A stretch of DNA of 64,000 nucleotides from Williamsia sp. (GCA_015069695.1 JADCRZ010000002.1:1-64000); one strand, 5' to 3'; positions 9,100 to 18,415 are shown, counted from the first letter of the stretch. Made by a program: numbers and translations. The notes: a model not told the origin generated them from the letters alone.

Positions 9100-9208
9100 A
9101 ATACCAAATTGAATTTATACAGAATTGAATTTGGTGGTGTGTAGTGTTGAGAAGGGGTAGGGGTGGGTCTACGATGCATGCCATACCAGCCTAATTCAAT
9201 TTGGTATT
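9100..9208. repeat. 16-bp inverted repeat flanking a G-rich segment
   Basis: AATACCAAATTGAATT (9100-9115) is repeated exactly in inverse at 9193-9208, with a related GAATTGAATTTGGT inside (9122-9135). The segment between includes AGGGGTAGGGGT and CTACGA (9153-9173), which resembles AGGGGTAGGG plus CTACGA at 121-139 near the left edge. It lies downstream of the sialidase-like gene and could be a degenerate small mobile or dispersed repeat. Confidence 0.55.
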
Positions 9209-9224
9209 TGAAGTCTGGTATTTC

Positions 9225-9242
9225 ATGTTCCTAGCGGAACAT
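9225..9242. repeat. palindromic repeat, copy 2 (REP-like)
   Basis: ATGTTCC-TAGC-GGAACAT, with the same arms as copy 1 at 7791-7808 and the loop reversed and complemented. It is followed by AGGACAC and CTGCTAA, which parallels the bases after copy 1. Confidence 0.7.
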
Positions 9243-9327
9243 AGGACACAAACCTGCTAAATTAAATTCGATATAAAACTAAATTGGCCCGGTCCTAAAT
9301 TTGAGGGGATATAGGTTCCTTTGCCGA

Positions 9328-10047
9328 TCAGTGATTTTTACCCGCCTTCTTGTCCAGTATCCCTTTGCCTGTCGGACAAAGATCAAGCAATACGCATTCC
9401 TTGCAATTCGGGTTGTAGTGAAAGCAAACTTTTTGTCCGTGGCGCATCATCACCTGGTGGTTGTCGTACACTTCCTGCGCGGTGAAACCGGGTGGCAGCA
9501 GGTCTTCGAGCACTTTGTGCGATCTGGCTTCGCCAATCTTTGCTTCGATGATGCCCAGCCGCACCGCTACCCTGAAATGGTGCGAGTCGACCGGCAGGGC
9601 CTTGCCCCGCAGCAGACTGAATGAAATAACAGCGGCACTGGTTTTCGGACCCACACCCGGCAGCTCTTCCAGCCATGCACGGGCAGCAGCAACATCCATA
9701 TCAGCCAGAAAATCCAATTGCAGACTGCCGCGCAGTTCAGTTATGATGCGCAGGACCTGCTGTATGCGGGGGGCTTTTTGTTCCGGCCAGGTGCAAGGCG
9801 TAATAGCCTCCTGTACGGCTTCTACGGGGGCATCGCGCACCTTTTCCCAGCTGCCGAATTGATCAACAAGATTATCAAAAGCCTTGCCTGAATTGCTGTT
9901 CTTGGTGCGGTGTGATAACAGGGCAGATACCAGCTCACTGAGCGGATCCAGGTCATGAAAATATTTTATCTGGTTCCCGTAAATCTTCGAGAGGCGATGA
10001 TGCACTTCCAGCACAAGCGCCCGTTTATCGGCTGTAGCAATTGTCAT
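9328..10047 (-). CDS. endonuclease III-like HhH-GPD DNA glycosylase/lyase
   Basis: The ATG at 10047 gives 239 residues; a TTG 33 bases upstream only adds an unsupported extension. Visible hallmarks are the helix-hairpin-helix LPGVGPKTSA with the catalytic Lys at 135, the catalytic Asp at 154 in VDSHHFRVAVRLG, and a [4Fe-4S] loop with cysteines at 208, 215, 218 and 224 (C-x6-C-x2-C-x5-C). The protein should excise damaged pyrimidines and nick abasic sites in base-excision repair. The conserved SAQxTD block of classical Nth is replaced by SHRTKN at about 45-50, so this is a divergent subfamily and its lesion range may differ. Confidence 0.85.
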   Translation of the reverse strand: MTIATADKRALVLEVHHRLSKIYGNQIKYFHDLDPLSELVSALLSHRTKNSNSGKAFDNLVDQFGSWEKVRDAPVEAVQEAITPCTWPEQKAPRIQQVLRIITELRGSLQLDFLADMDVAAARAWLEELPGVGPKTSAAVISFSLLRGKALPVDSHHFRVAVRLGIIEAKIGEARSHKVLEDLLPPGFTAQEVYDNHQVMMRHGQKVCFHYNPNCKECVLLDLCPTGKGILDKKAGKNH

Positions 10048-10163
10048 AGGCTTGCAGGGTTGTTTGATAAGAATAAGCAACCCTGTCTGTAAACAATCAG
10101 AAAAGAAATTGGTTTGCTGCAGAGACGCGCCTGTGAAGTAAAATTATACCTGCTACGCACTGC

Positions 10164-12317
10164 TTATTTTGTGATCACCTCAATTGTGCCGCCGTTCTTA
10201 AATAAATCATGCGAAACAAAATACCCGCTGTTTTCTTTTCCGTTTACTTTGATGGAAGACAGGTCCCTGCTCTTGCCCGGTTTCTTGATGGTCAGCGTTT
10301 TGCCCGTGCTGGTCTTCCATGTTACCTCATCAAAAAGCGGCACCGTAACCAGGTACTCCGGATCGGTTGCTGAAAATGTATACAATCCCAATGCATTGAA
10401 TACATACCAGGCCGACATTTCACCCGCATCATCCATGCCGGATAAGGTCAGTCCATCATGGATGCCGTATAAACTGTTCAGAATCGTGTCAATGATCTTT
10501 TGCGATTTTTCCGGTTTGCCTACGAAGTAATAACCAAAGGGGGCTTCGTGATCAGGCTGGTTGCCCTGGCAGTACTGCCCGATCATGGTTTCTACATTTC
10601 TTGCAATATAATGCGGGTTCCAGGGTAGTGTGAAAAGGGAATCCAGCTTGGATTCAAAACCCTTTTCTCCGCCATACAGGGCCACCAGGCCTTTCATGTC
10701 ATGCGGAGCGAAAAAAGAAACCTGCCAGGCATTGGCTTCGCGGTACATATATTCGTAGTAAGGGAACTGCGGATTAAAAGGCGTGATCCAGTTGCCGTTG
10801 GGCAACCTTCCGCGCATAAACCGGCTGGAAGGATCAAACATGTTTTTGTAATTCTTTGACCGGGCCATGAAGATCCGGTAATTGGCCGTGTCGCCCAGCT
10901 TTTTCGCGATCTGCGCAACAGAGTAATCGTCGTAAGAATATTCAAGTGTTTTGGATACGCCTGCTGCTGCCACCGTTTCTACTTTGGGATCGGGAATATC
11001 CGGATCAGATATATATCCCTTTTCCATGTACTCTGCTATGTGCGGACGCGCGCCGCCTTCCACCGTTGCGTTCTTTAAAAGGATCTGGTAGGCTCCCTTG
11101 ATATCAAAATCATCGATGCCTCTCAGGTAGGCCCCTGCAATGGAGGACGCCCCGTGATCGCCATGGAAGAAGGTGGGAATAAAACCGGTTTTATCGCCCA
11201 CGTCTTTCATGGATTTGATCACATCCAGGGTTACCTGTGGTGTGATCAATCCCAGCAGCACGTCTTTGTTGCGGTAGGTATCCCAGAGAGAAGGTTCGGT
11301 GTAATAGTTGAAGGAGGCTTTGTTTACGGTCCGTTTTGCATCCGTGTATTCTCCGTTTACATCACTGCGCAGGGCGGGCCATAAAAAAGAACGGTAAAGG
11401 CAGGAGTAGAACATTCTTTTTTGCTTTTCTGTTCCGCCTTTTACCTGGATTGATCCTAACAGGTTTTCCCATGTCTGGTTTCCCTGCCGGCGGATCTCGT
11501 CAAAGGAGCGGTTGCCGATTTCTTTTTCCAGGTTTTCTTTTGCATTCCTGGTGCTTACAAACGACAAGCCTATTTTAAGCTCAACAGGTCCGCTGCCGCC
11601 TTTGTCCAGGTAAGCCAGCGCGTAACCATCCCTGGTACCTACTTTCTGCGTATCTATTTTTACAATGGGTGTATTCAGAACAGCATAAAAATAAATCCTG
11701 CCGCCAGCCTGCTGGTAGCCCTGCAAAGCGGTAGAGCCCACCTGCTCGATGCTCCAGTTTGTTACGCGGTTGTTGGCCCGGGCCAGGTCGAAGAGAATCC
11801 CTCTTTCCGAGCCACTTTTAAATTGGTACTGGTGATAGCCACAGCGGAGGGTAGAGGTCAGCCGAACGTCTACATTGTAATCATCCAGGTACACCTGGTA
11901 AAAAGCAGGTGATGCGCTTTCCCGCTTGTGCGAGAAATGCGAGCGGAATGGTGGTGCTTGCGCAGACACCGGCAACACGGGAATATTGCAAAGGTTCCAG
12001 TGTCCTTTGTTCGTATGCGTAAAACCGTAAATAACGGTGTCTTCGTATTCATAACCGGCACCGGAGCCATATTCCGTCATCGGGCTCAGCTGCACCATGG
12101 CATTGGGCAAAGAGCTGCCGGGAAAAGTGAGTCCGGCCCATGAGCGCCAGCCGCGTGGCAGTTCATAGCCCAGTACTTTCGGGTCGGTCAGGGGCGCTGT
12201 ACCCACAAAAGTATTTACCCATCTGGTAAGGCTTTCTTTGCCCTGTCCCTGGCCCGTGGTACAGGCAAGCAACCCGAAGAGCATAGAAACGGCGATCGTT
12301 TTTATTTTAGCTTTCAT
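10164..12317 (-). CDS. GH92 family alpha-mannosidase-like enzyme, Gln at the acid position
   Basis: The ATG at 12317 gives 717 residues beginning with a lipoprotein-like signal (LLAC). GH92 features include WVNTFVGTAPL near the N-terminus, PGSSLPNAMVQLSP, GDHGASSIAGAYLRG, and GMDDAGEMSAWYVF carrying the general-base aspartates. GH92 enzymes are calcium-dependent exo-mannosidases acting on alpha-mannans and N-glycans. The usual catalytic-acid motif GNEP reads GNQP here (Gln codon 10557-10559, residue about 587). In the family, Gln at this position is known from an enzyme that removes mannose-1-phosphate caps, where no acid is needed for the phosphate leaving group. The specificity is therefore inferred to be unusual. 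Confidence 0.9.
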   Translation of the reverse strand: MKAKIKTIAVSMLFGLLACTTGQGQGKESLTRWVNTFVGTAPLTDPKVLGYELPRGWRSWAGLTFPGSSLPNAMVQLSPMTEYGSGAGYEYEDTVIYGFTHTNKGHWNLCNIPVLPVSAQAPPFRSHFSHKRESASPAFYQVYLDDYNVDVRLTSTLRCGYHQYQFKSGSERGILFDLARANNRVTNWSIEQVGSTALQGYQQAGGRIYFYAVLNTPIVKIDTQKVGTRDGYALAYLDKGGSGPVELKIGLSFVSTRNAKENLEKEIGNRSFDEIRRQGNQTWENLLGSIQVKGGTEKQKRMFYSCLYRSFLWPALRSDVNGEYTDAKRTVNKASFNYYTEPSLWDTYRNKDVLLGLITPQVTLDVIKSMKDVGDKTGFIPTFFHGDHGASSIAGAYLRGIDDFDIKGAYQILLKNATVEGGARPHIAEYMEKGYISDPDIPDPKVETVAAAGVSKTLEYSYDDYSVAQIAKKLGDTANYRIFMARSKNYKNMFDPSSRFMRGRLPNGNWITPFNPQFPYYEYMYREANAWQVSFFAPHDMKGLVALYGGEKGFESKLDSLFTLPWNPHYIARNVETMIGQYCQGNQPDHEAPFGYYFVGKPEKSQKIIDTILNSLYGIHDGLTLSGMDDAGEMSAWYVFNALGLYTFSATDPEYLVTVPLFDEVTWKTSTGKTLTIKKPGKSRDLSSIKVNGKENSGYFVSHDLFKNGGTIEVITK

Positions 12318-12405
12318 ATATGCGTGTAGTACCACAAATTTATACAGCTTGTTTATACTGCCGGCACCGGAACAAAGAATAATCTCATACCGGCAGCAAC
12401 CCGAT

Positions 12406-12882
12406 CTATGCCGGTTTCCAGGCTCCCAGCAAACGCCTGATCACAATGATCTCTGCTGTGTGGTAGGCATTGTGATCGGCCAGCTGCAGGGCTTCGAGCA
12501 GCACAGACTGCCCGCTGCCATGGGACAGGGGTTTGTATAGATCAGCCTCGTGGAGCAGCCTGATAAATTCTTCCAGTTCGTCGTTGATCTGGCGAATGGA
12601 TTTGTCCCAGGCTTCCTCACCGGGGGGCGCAGGTTCTTTTGGCCAATACTCATCCGGCCATTTGGGAGATACGTGGTTTGCATCCCTGCAAAATGCCAGC
12701 ATATCCCACTGGGCGATCCTGATATGCTCAACCAGTTGCCAGATGCTGTAAGGAAGTCGGTCAGGCTTTACGCCGCGCAGGTTGTGGGGCAGTCCTTCAA
12801 TGGCTTCTTTGAAGCCTGCATGTGCGCTGCCGCCCCTTAGTAAGTTTTCCAGTTGCGTGATCAGTTGCTGTTGGTCAGACAT
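12406..12882 (-). CDS. DinB/YfiT family protein
   Basis: This 158-residue protein starts at the ATG at 12882, since the upstream 33 bases in frame have no support. It has the four-helix-bundle pattern of DinB proteins, with the metal-binding histidines in VEHIRIAQ (N-terminal half) and in ADHNAYHTAE near the C-terminus. Many members are metal-dependent thiol transferases or damage-inducible enzymes; the substrate cannot be read from sequence. It is separated from the upstream T9SS cargo gene by a terminator, so it is probably transcribed separately, possibly with the downstream GH92 gene. Confidence 0.8.
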   Translation of the reverse strand: MSDQQQLITQLENLLRGGSAHAGFKEAIEGLPHNLRGVKPDRLPYSIWQLVEHIRIAQWDMLAFCRDANHVSPKWPDEYWPKEPAPPGEEAWDKSIRQINDELEEFIRLLHEADLYKPLSHGSGQSVLLEALQLADHNAYHTAEIIVIRRLLGAWKPA

Positions 12883-12914
12883 AAAATAAGTTTTTGCAGA
12901 ACAGGTTGTCAACA

Positions 12915-12947
12915 AAAAAGGCAGCCCTAATTTAAGGCTGCCTTTTT
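12915..12947 (-). terminator. rho-independent terminator of the T9SS cargo gene
   Basis: A 12-bp stem (12915-12926 with 12936-12947; AAAAAGGCAGCC and its complement) ends in a run of five T when read from the minus strand. It lies 40 bp after the 1427-residue gene and just before the DinB gene. Confidence 0.85.
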
Positions 12948-12986
12948 ACAATTGGTTCTTTTAATTATACAGTCCGTATCACCTGC

Positions 12987-15900
12987 TTACATTTTTACAA
13001 AGCGCTTGGTGAGGATTTGTTTTCCGGCCACTACATTCATGGTATAAACACCGCTTGTTAAGGTTGATACATCCACTGTAAGCGGTGCCCCGGTTACCGT
13101 GATTTCTCTTGTGCTTACAACAGCACCTGAAGCCGAGTAGATGATCAGCGTGGCCTTGTTGTTCGTATTGCCGGCCGGCAGTTTCACTGTGAGCTGGACC
13201 CTGTCAACAGCCGGGTTCGGTGTTACTGTAAGACCAAGCCCTGTTTCAGGCGTTACGGCTGCTGATGTTTCCAGGGTAGCGGTCGCCGCTGCAACCCTGG
13301 CAGAGGCAGTCTGTACCAGCGATGTGCCTGTTTTTACCAGTACTACTGACGTGTAAGGATTGAGCGAAACAGAACCATTGTAAGTGTTATTCTTCATGTC
13401 TACATAGGTTCCGCCGAGCGAGATCGTTTTGGCGCTGGTAGTGGCATTGTATTCAAACCGCAGATAATCATCCGGATTGGTATTGGTGATTGAATATACT
13501 TCCTGAATACTCAAATTATCTATCCAGAAGACCGGGCATTCGCTTGCAGCCTGCATATAAATTTCGAAATAAGGATTGACCACATTGGTAGTGGGAGTAA
13601 AGAACAGTTCGATTTCATTTCGTTTGTTGTCTACCTTGAAAGGCTTGGCATCTGTTCTTCCTACCCCGTATGCCCCCAGGAAGGTACCATAAAAGTCTGT
13701 ATTGTTGTCAGCACCTGCCCTGGCAGAGAACTTCACCCGGTATGTGTGGCCTGGTTGCAAAGTGGGCGTAGTAGATTCATAGTACTGAACCGACTGATAC
13801 TGGTTACCGCTATTACCTGTGAATGTCACTTTCAGATCGCCCCCGTCAAGTCCATAAGAGTCGTACTGGAGTACGGTGCGGTCGCCTGTCGGTGTCTGGG
13901 TGCTTTTGATGTTGCTGGCGAAGGATCCGTTGGTGATCATGTTGCCAGACGCGCTGTTAACTGTATAGGGTGCGATAGAAACAGGGGATTTTTTTGAGTT
14001 TACATCGAAGCCATAAGCGGAAATCCAATGTGCTAAATCGTATGTCTTCGTGATCACGGAAGAAGTGTTGTAATAAGTGAATGTGCGGAAAGTTTTTTTG
14101 TCATCAAGCGGGCGACAATAATAATTGTTGTCGAAACCTCCCATTTGTGCAACATCATTGTCTTTTGTTCTGACTGCCAGCACATCCTGATCCACTCTTT
14201 TTGCTACAAAGATGTTGTTGTTCATCGATACATTTCTGATGGGATCATTCGGGCCCAGCACATCATGGTTGAACTCTATGTGACCCTGGTCGCAATCGTA
14301 AACGGTGTTTCCGGAAATGGTTATTTCGTGTGCATTGTGCGGGCCTATGCCGCGTCCGTTGGCTCTGGATATGGAATTGCCACTTACTTCCACATCATTC
14401 GACAGGTCGTCTAGGAACACGCCATTTGTAAGCGGGTCGGTGTATGAATTTGTTCCATCGGGCGCACCTATACCATTCAGTATGATGTTGTTTTGTACTT
14501 TTCTGCCGTACTGCCCTCCTGCATAGGTATAGATGCCTGATCCGTCGTCGGTCACACTGCAGTAGTTGTTTATCAGATTATTCCTGACAGTGGTTAAGTT
14601 GCCCTTGAATTTGATGGCCGTATAGCCGGTATTTGTAACTTCATTGTACTCTACCACGTTGCTTTGTCCATCAATGGTAATGCCTTGCAGTGCATCTTCC
14701 GAGTTTCCTCCCATGCCTGCGAACAAGCCTGTATTGGTCACTTTATTGTTTCTCACAGCTGAATTGGTGATGCTAGGGCCCAGATACATGGCATCATTGC
14801 CTGTGTAGTTCACGGTACAGCCATCAACAACCAGGTTGCTGGTGTAATTGGATTCAATGCCTCTCAGCCCTGAATTGGTGATATCGCAATTGGCTATTTT
14901 GATGCTGTTGCTACTGCCTACATAAATCGCCTTGTCGTTTGCGCCCGTGAAAGCAATGTTGTCGATCGTGATATTGCCTTGCCCCAGTATGTACAACAGG
15001 TTGTCATTTACGCTTTCCTGGATCACAAAATCAGAGGGTTTATTTGCTGCAAAATACATCTGCAGGTACTTGGAATTGGGATCATAATACCATTCACCCA
15101 ATTGATCGAGAGTTTTGGGATGGTTCTGGATAAAATACCCGAACCCGTCGATACCGGGGTAAGCAGAACCGGATTTGTAAGAAAGGGTATTGCCCGACTG
15201 GCCTGTGATCAAACATTTGTCGATCACCCAGTGGCGTTTGCGGATGGCCAGCTCGCCACCAACCCAGTTGATGGGCGTGTTGAGCTCGTTGTCGGTGATG
15301 CTGCCCACCAGTGAGCCGCCGTCGAACGTATGCGAATCATAGATCAGATAGCCTTTTGTAGCTGCGTCCGCATTGGGGTAACGGCCCATCCGGTAGGGTT
15401 GACCGTTGATGGTTACCATGTTGATGCGGGAAGCCCCGGTGTAGTTGTAGTAACAAGAGTAGATGCTGTTGCCATTGCTCACCCAGTTGTTCAGGGTCGT
15501 AAAGCCGCTGATGACAGGCTTGACGCCGGTACCGTAGGCAGAAACAATGATGGCGCTTGACTGGTTGCTGGTTCTGCGGATGTTGATCGTTCCGCTGAAC
15601 ACATCCCCTCTTTTGAGCAGTACGGCATCACCTGCGCCCAGGTTAGGGATGATGGAATTGAGCTTGTCAATTGTTTTCCAGGGGGTAGCCGGGTTTTGTG
15701 CCTGTATATTTGTCCGCGAATCGTCTCCGGTGCTGCTGGAGAAGTAATAGTTGTTCGTGCCAGTGAGGCCGCCGCTTCCACTGGATGGAGTGGTAGGGGT
15801 TGTTGGAGTTGATGGAGTGGTCGGTGTAGATACCGGGTCACCTACATAGGTGCCGTTAAAGGCAGACAGTACGCCATCCGGTATTTTCTGCCGTGCCAGG

Positions 15901-17270
15901 CCGGCGGTAGACGACCAGTATACATCCATTACCTGATCACCGCCATTCTGGAAGAACAAAAGGGTCAGGGTATACACGCCCGGATCAAGGGTGCGGCTGG
16001 CGGAGCGGCTTTGTGTAGCATGCAAGCCATCGTTGTTCACCAGCGGAGTAGCCGAGCTGTTAAAGGTTCCCAGGTAAAGCTTGCTTCCGTCATCAGAGCT
16101 GGTTTCAAAGGTATAGGTTCCAGCGGTAGGCACAGTAAGGTTGGTTTGCCACATCACCACGTAGTCCGTGTTCCGGTTGCGCATGTTCAGGTCGAAATTG
16201 GCGCTGGTGCCGGTTTTTACAGGCGTCATGGTGGTAACATCCGGCATGCTGCTAAAGCTGCCTTCAAAGTATTTGTAGTTCACAGTGGTGCCGGTTGAGC
16301 CTCCTCCGCCCGACCCGGCGCTTTTGAATGCGCCATCCGGTACCAGCTGCCGCGAGATGCCGGTATTGGAAGACCAGTATAGCTCCATTGCCTCGCCGCC
16401 CGAATTCTCGTAATAGGAAACGGCGATCGGGTATACGCCGGCGCTCAGGTAAATCGTTCCTTTGCGGATCTGGGTGGCGTGGTTGCCGTCGTTGTTGATG
16501 AGCGGGGAGATGCCGTTGTTGTAGATGCCCAGGTAAACCTTGCTGCCGTCATCAGAATTGGTTTCAAATGTATAGGTTCCGCTGGTGGGTATGTTAATAT
16601 ATCCTTCCCAAAGAAGGCCAAAGTAGTCATTTCTGTTGCGGAGGTCCAGGTTTACATTGGCGGTGTTACCGGTTTTTACCTTGGTTTGGGCAAAGAAATC
16701 AGGCAACTGGTTGTAAGTGCCTTCTACATAGCTGTAGTTAAGGCCCGAGAAGGACGATACGATGCCTGTATAGTTGCTGGAAAGCACGTTATCGGGTACC
16801 CTTTGGCGGGAGATGCCGGTTGTAGACGACCAGTACAGTTCCATGGTGCTGCCACCGGTTGCCTGTAAGAACGTGATGGCGATCGGAAAGATCCCTTTGT
16901 ACAGGTACTGGCTGTTGGAGCGGCTCTGGGTGGCATGCAAACCGTCGTTGCTGACCAGGGCGTTGGAAGCATTGTTGTAGTTGCCTATGTACAGCTTGCT
17001 GCCGTCATCGGAATTGAGTTCAAAGGTATACACACCATCGGCAGGAATGGTAATATAACCCTGCCACAGGATCGCAAAATAAGTATCCCGGTTGCGCACA
17101 CCCAAATCGATGTTGGCGCTGGTACCGGTTTTTACAGCCGTTAAGGTATTGAAGTCAGGCAGGCTGCTCCAGTTACCTTCGTAGTAACTGTAGTTGAGAC
17201 CGCCTGTAGCTGCCGCATTAAGTGTTAAAAGGACACTTGCTAGCAAAGTCAGTACTAATGATCGTTTCAT
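12987..17270 (-). CDS. triple-PA14, right-handed beta-helix, T9SS-exported protein
   Basis: From the ATG at 17270 the 1427-residue protein starts with a signal peptide (MKRSLVLTLLASVLL). Three PA14-like carbohydrate-binding modules follow (about 24-163, 175-313, 329-469), each with the calcium-loop block SDDGSKxYxG. A Pro/Thr/Ser linker (about 480-503) leads to a right-handed parallel beta-helix (about 505-1110) with Asn-rich ladders such as NNKVTNTGLFAGMGGNSED. A CBM4/9-like sandwich lies near 1150-1290. The last 75 residues (LTVTPNPAVDRVQL to KQILTKRFVKM) are a type A T9SS sorting domain, so it should be secreted or surface-anchored. Substrate binding and lyase or hydrolase activity on polysaccharide is likely, but a catalytic triad cannot be assigned. 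Confidence 0.88.
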   Translation of the reverse strand: MKRSLVLTLLASVLLTLNAAATGGLNYSYYEGNWSSLPDFNTLTAVKTGTSANIDLGVRNRDTYFAILWQGYITIPADGVYTFELNSDDGSKLYIGNYNNASNALVSNDGLHATQSRSNSQYLYKGIFPIAITFLQATGGSTMELYWSSTTGISRQRVPDNVLSSNYTGIVSSFSGLNYSYVEGTYNQLPDFFAQTKVKTGNTANVNLDLRNRNDYFGLLWEGYINIPTSGTYTFETNSDDGSKVYLGIYNNGISPLINNDGNHATQIRKGTIYLSAGVYPIAVSYYENSGGEAMELYWSSNTGISRQLVPDGAFKSAGSGGGGSTGTTVNYKYFEGSFSSMPDVTTMTPVKTGTSANFDLNMRNRNTDYVVMWQTNLTVPTAGTYTFETSSDDGSKLYLGTFNSSATPLVNNDGLHATQSRSASRTLDPGVYTLTLLFFQNGGDQVMDVYWSSTAGLARQKIPDGVLSAFNGTYVGDPVSTPTTPSTPTTPTTPSSGSGGLTGTNNYYFSSSTGDDSRTNIQAQNPATPWKTIDKLNSIIPNLGAGDAVLLKRGDVFSGTINIRRTSNQSSAIIVSAYGTGVKPVISGFTTLNNWVSNGNSIYSCYYNYTGASRINMVTINGQPYRMGRYPNADAATKGYLIYDSHTFDGGSLVGSITDNELNTPINWVGGELAIRKRHWVIDKCLITGQSGNTLSYKSGSAYPGIDGFGYFIQNHPKTLDQLGEWYYDPNSKYLQMYFAANKPSDFVIQESVNDNLLYILGQGNITIDNIAFTGANDKAIYVGSSNSIKIANCDITNSGLRGIESNYTSNLVVDGCTVNYTGNDAMYLGPSITNSAVRNNKVTNTGLFAGMGGNSEDALQGITIDGQSNVVEYNEVTNTGYTAIKFKGNLTTVRNNLINNYCSVTDDGSGIYTYAGGQYGRKVQNNIILNGIGAPDGTNSYTDPLTNGVFLDDLSNDVEVSGNSISRANGRGIGPHNAHEITISGNTVYDCDQGHIEFNHDVLGPNDPIRNVSMNNNIFVAKRVDQDVLAVRTKDNDVAQMGGFDNNYYCRPLDDKKTFRTFTYYNTSSVITKTYDLAHWISAYGFDVNSKKSPVSIAPYTVNSASGNMITNGSFASNIKSTQTPTGDRTVLQYDSYGLDGGDLKVTFTGNSGNQYQSVQYYESTTPTLQPGHTYRVKFSARAGADNNTDFYGTFLGAYGVGRTDAKPFKVDNKRNEIELFFTPTTNVVNPYFEIYMQAASECPVFWIDNLSIQEVYSITNTNPDDYLRFEYNATTSAKTISLGGTYVDMKNNTYNGSVSLNPYTSVVLVKTGTSLVQTASARVAAATATLETSAAVTPETGLGLTVTPNPAVDRVQLTVKLPAGNTNNKATLIIYSASGAVVSTREITVTGAPLTVDVSTLTSGVYTMNVVAGKQILTKRFVKM

Positions 17271-17794
17271 GGTATCATCTTGAACTTTATAGACTTGTTG
17301 ATTTTTCGCTGTGCTGTTCATGTGTTTTGATCTGATGTTCTCACGGGTGATTAACAGTTTTTAAAGGGATAGGCTGCTATGGGCAGTCTATGGCCTGTCC
17401 GGATGGGTAATCCGGTCTACGGTAATACAGGGAGGGGTGTGAGATAAACCGGACAACATGCCTTCCGGTTTTTGTCAGATTGATCTAAAGGGAAATTTTT
17501 TCTCGGCATGTAAAACAAGCCACAGGCAAGCATCCACCTAGGGGAATGCTACAATCGCTTATGCAAAGGATAGGTAAAAGTTACAGAGTGGTATGGTTTT
17601 AAATAGTTATTGGATGTCCTACGCTTTCCAATAACTATACCAAAATATTTCAGCTGCGTAAAAATGTAATTTTGTTGATCCGGATCAATTTTTTTGGCCC
17701 TTTATTCCTTGTACAGAGATAGAAATCCGTTTCGCAGAGAGGTTCTTTCCCCACCCGATGAATCTTTGCACCATTATCTAAACCAAGAAAAAAT
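17271..17794. other. 524-bp divergent intergenic region with hairpin and palindrome
   Basis: This gap separates two divergently transcribed genes. It holds an inverted repeat ATAGTTATTGGA / TCCAATAACTAT (17603-17614 and 17627-17638; 12-bp stem, 12-base loop) and a palindrome TTGATCCGGATCAA (17675-17688). A plus-strand TAATTTTG at 17667-17674 fits the -7 consensus and abuts the palindrome, which could therefore be an operator for the downstream lipoprotein gene. No convincing gene or RNA is visible in the rest. Confidence 0.45.
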
Positions 17795-18415
17795 ATGAAA
17801 CTGAAAACCCTCAAAACCCTCGTGACGCTGACCGTGCTGGCAGGCATGTTTGCTTCCTGCCGCAAGTCCCAGCATCCTGAACCGACAATTCCTTCTCAAC
17901 CCTCCCCTCCGGCTTCTGTTACGTATCTCAACTTCAACAACAAGGAAGTAAGATTCAACGGGTCGTTCGGGGCCGACCTGGATAATGACGGAGAAAAAGA
18001 TTTTTTCGTCTATACCTTGTTGGTAGGTGATCCGCTGTTGAAAGCAGACTACCGGCAATTCTTATTCGGTACATCGCTGTCGGCCGAGCTTCCCATCAGT
18101 GAAAGTGAAGAAGTGCCGATGATGGAGAAAGGCGCTCCCATCAGTGCAAATCTATTTACCGGTTACAACTGGTACAATGTCGCCTCTATCATAATGGCAA
18201 AAAAGGTCATTACCATGGCAGAAACACATTGGGAAGGCAAGTGGAAAACAGCCGCCCATCGCTTCCTTCCGTTGCGGATCAATTCAAAAGGCAAAAATTA
18301 TTATGGCTGGGTAGAAGTGTCCTTCAGCACACACGACGAAAAAGTAACCCTGCATGGAGCGGCACTTTCCACCATGCCGGAAACAGGATTGGTAACCGGA
18401 CAGATAGCTGATTAA
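17795..18415 (+). CDS. hypothetical lipoprotein
   Basis: A 206-residue protein with a clear lipoprotein signal (lipobox FASC, Cys at about residue 22) and a Pro-rich stretch after it. One segment, GADLDNDGEKDFF, resembles a single FG-GAP calcium loop; the rest is beta-rich and not recognisable. It is probably anchored on the outer face of a membrane. It stands alone between a long divergent promoter region and a strong terminator, so it is likely monocistronic. Confidence 0.7.
   Translation: MKLKTLKTLVTLTVLAGMFASCRKSQHPEPTIPSQPSPPASVTYLNFNNKEVRFNGSFGADLDNDGEKDFFVYTLLVGDPLLKADYRQFLFGTSLSAELPISESEEVPMMEKGAPISANLFTGYNWYNVASIIMAKKVITMAETHWEGKWKTAAHRFLPLRINSKGKNYYGWVEVSFSTHDEKVTLHGAALSTMPETGLVTGQIAD

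Noticed and set aside
17650-17865. 71-residue minus-strand frame in the divergent region
   Set aside because: It overlaps the start of the lipoprotein gene and a promoter-like region and shows no protein features.
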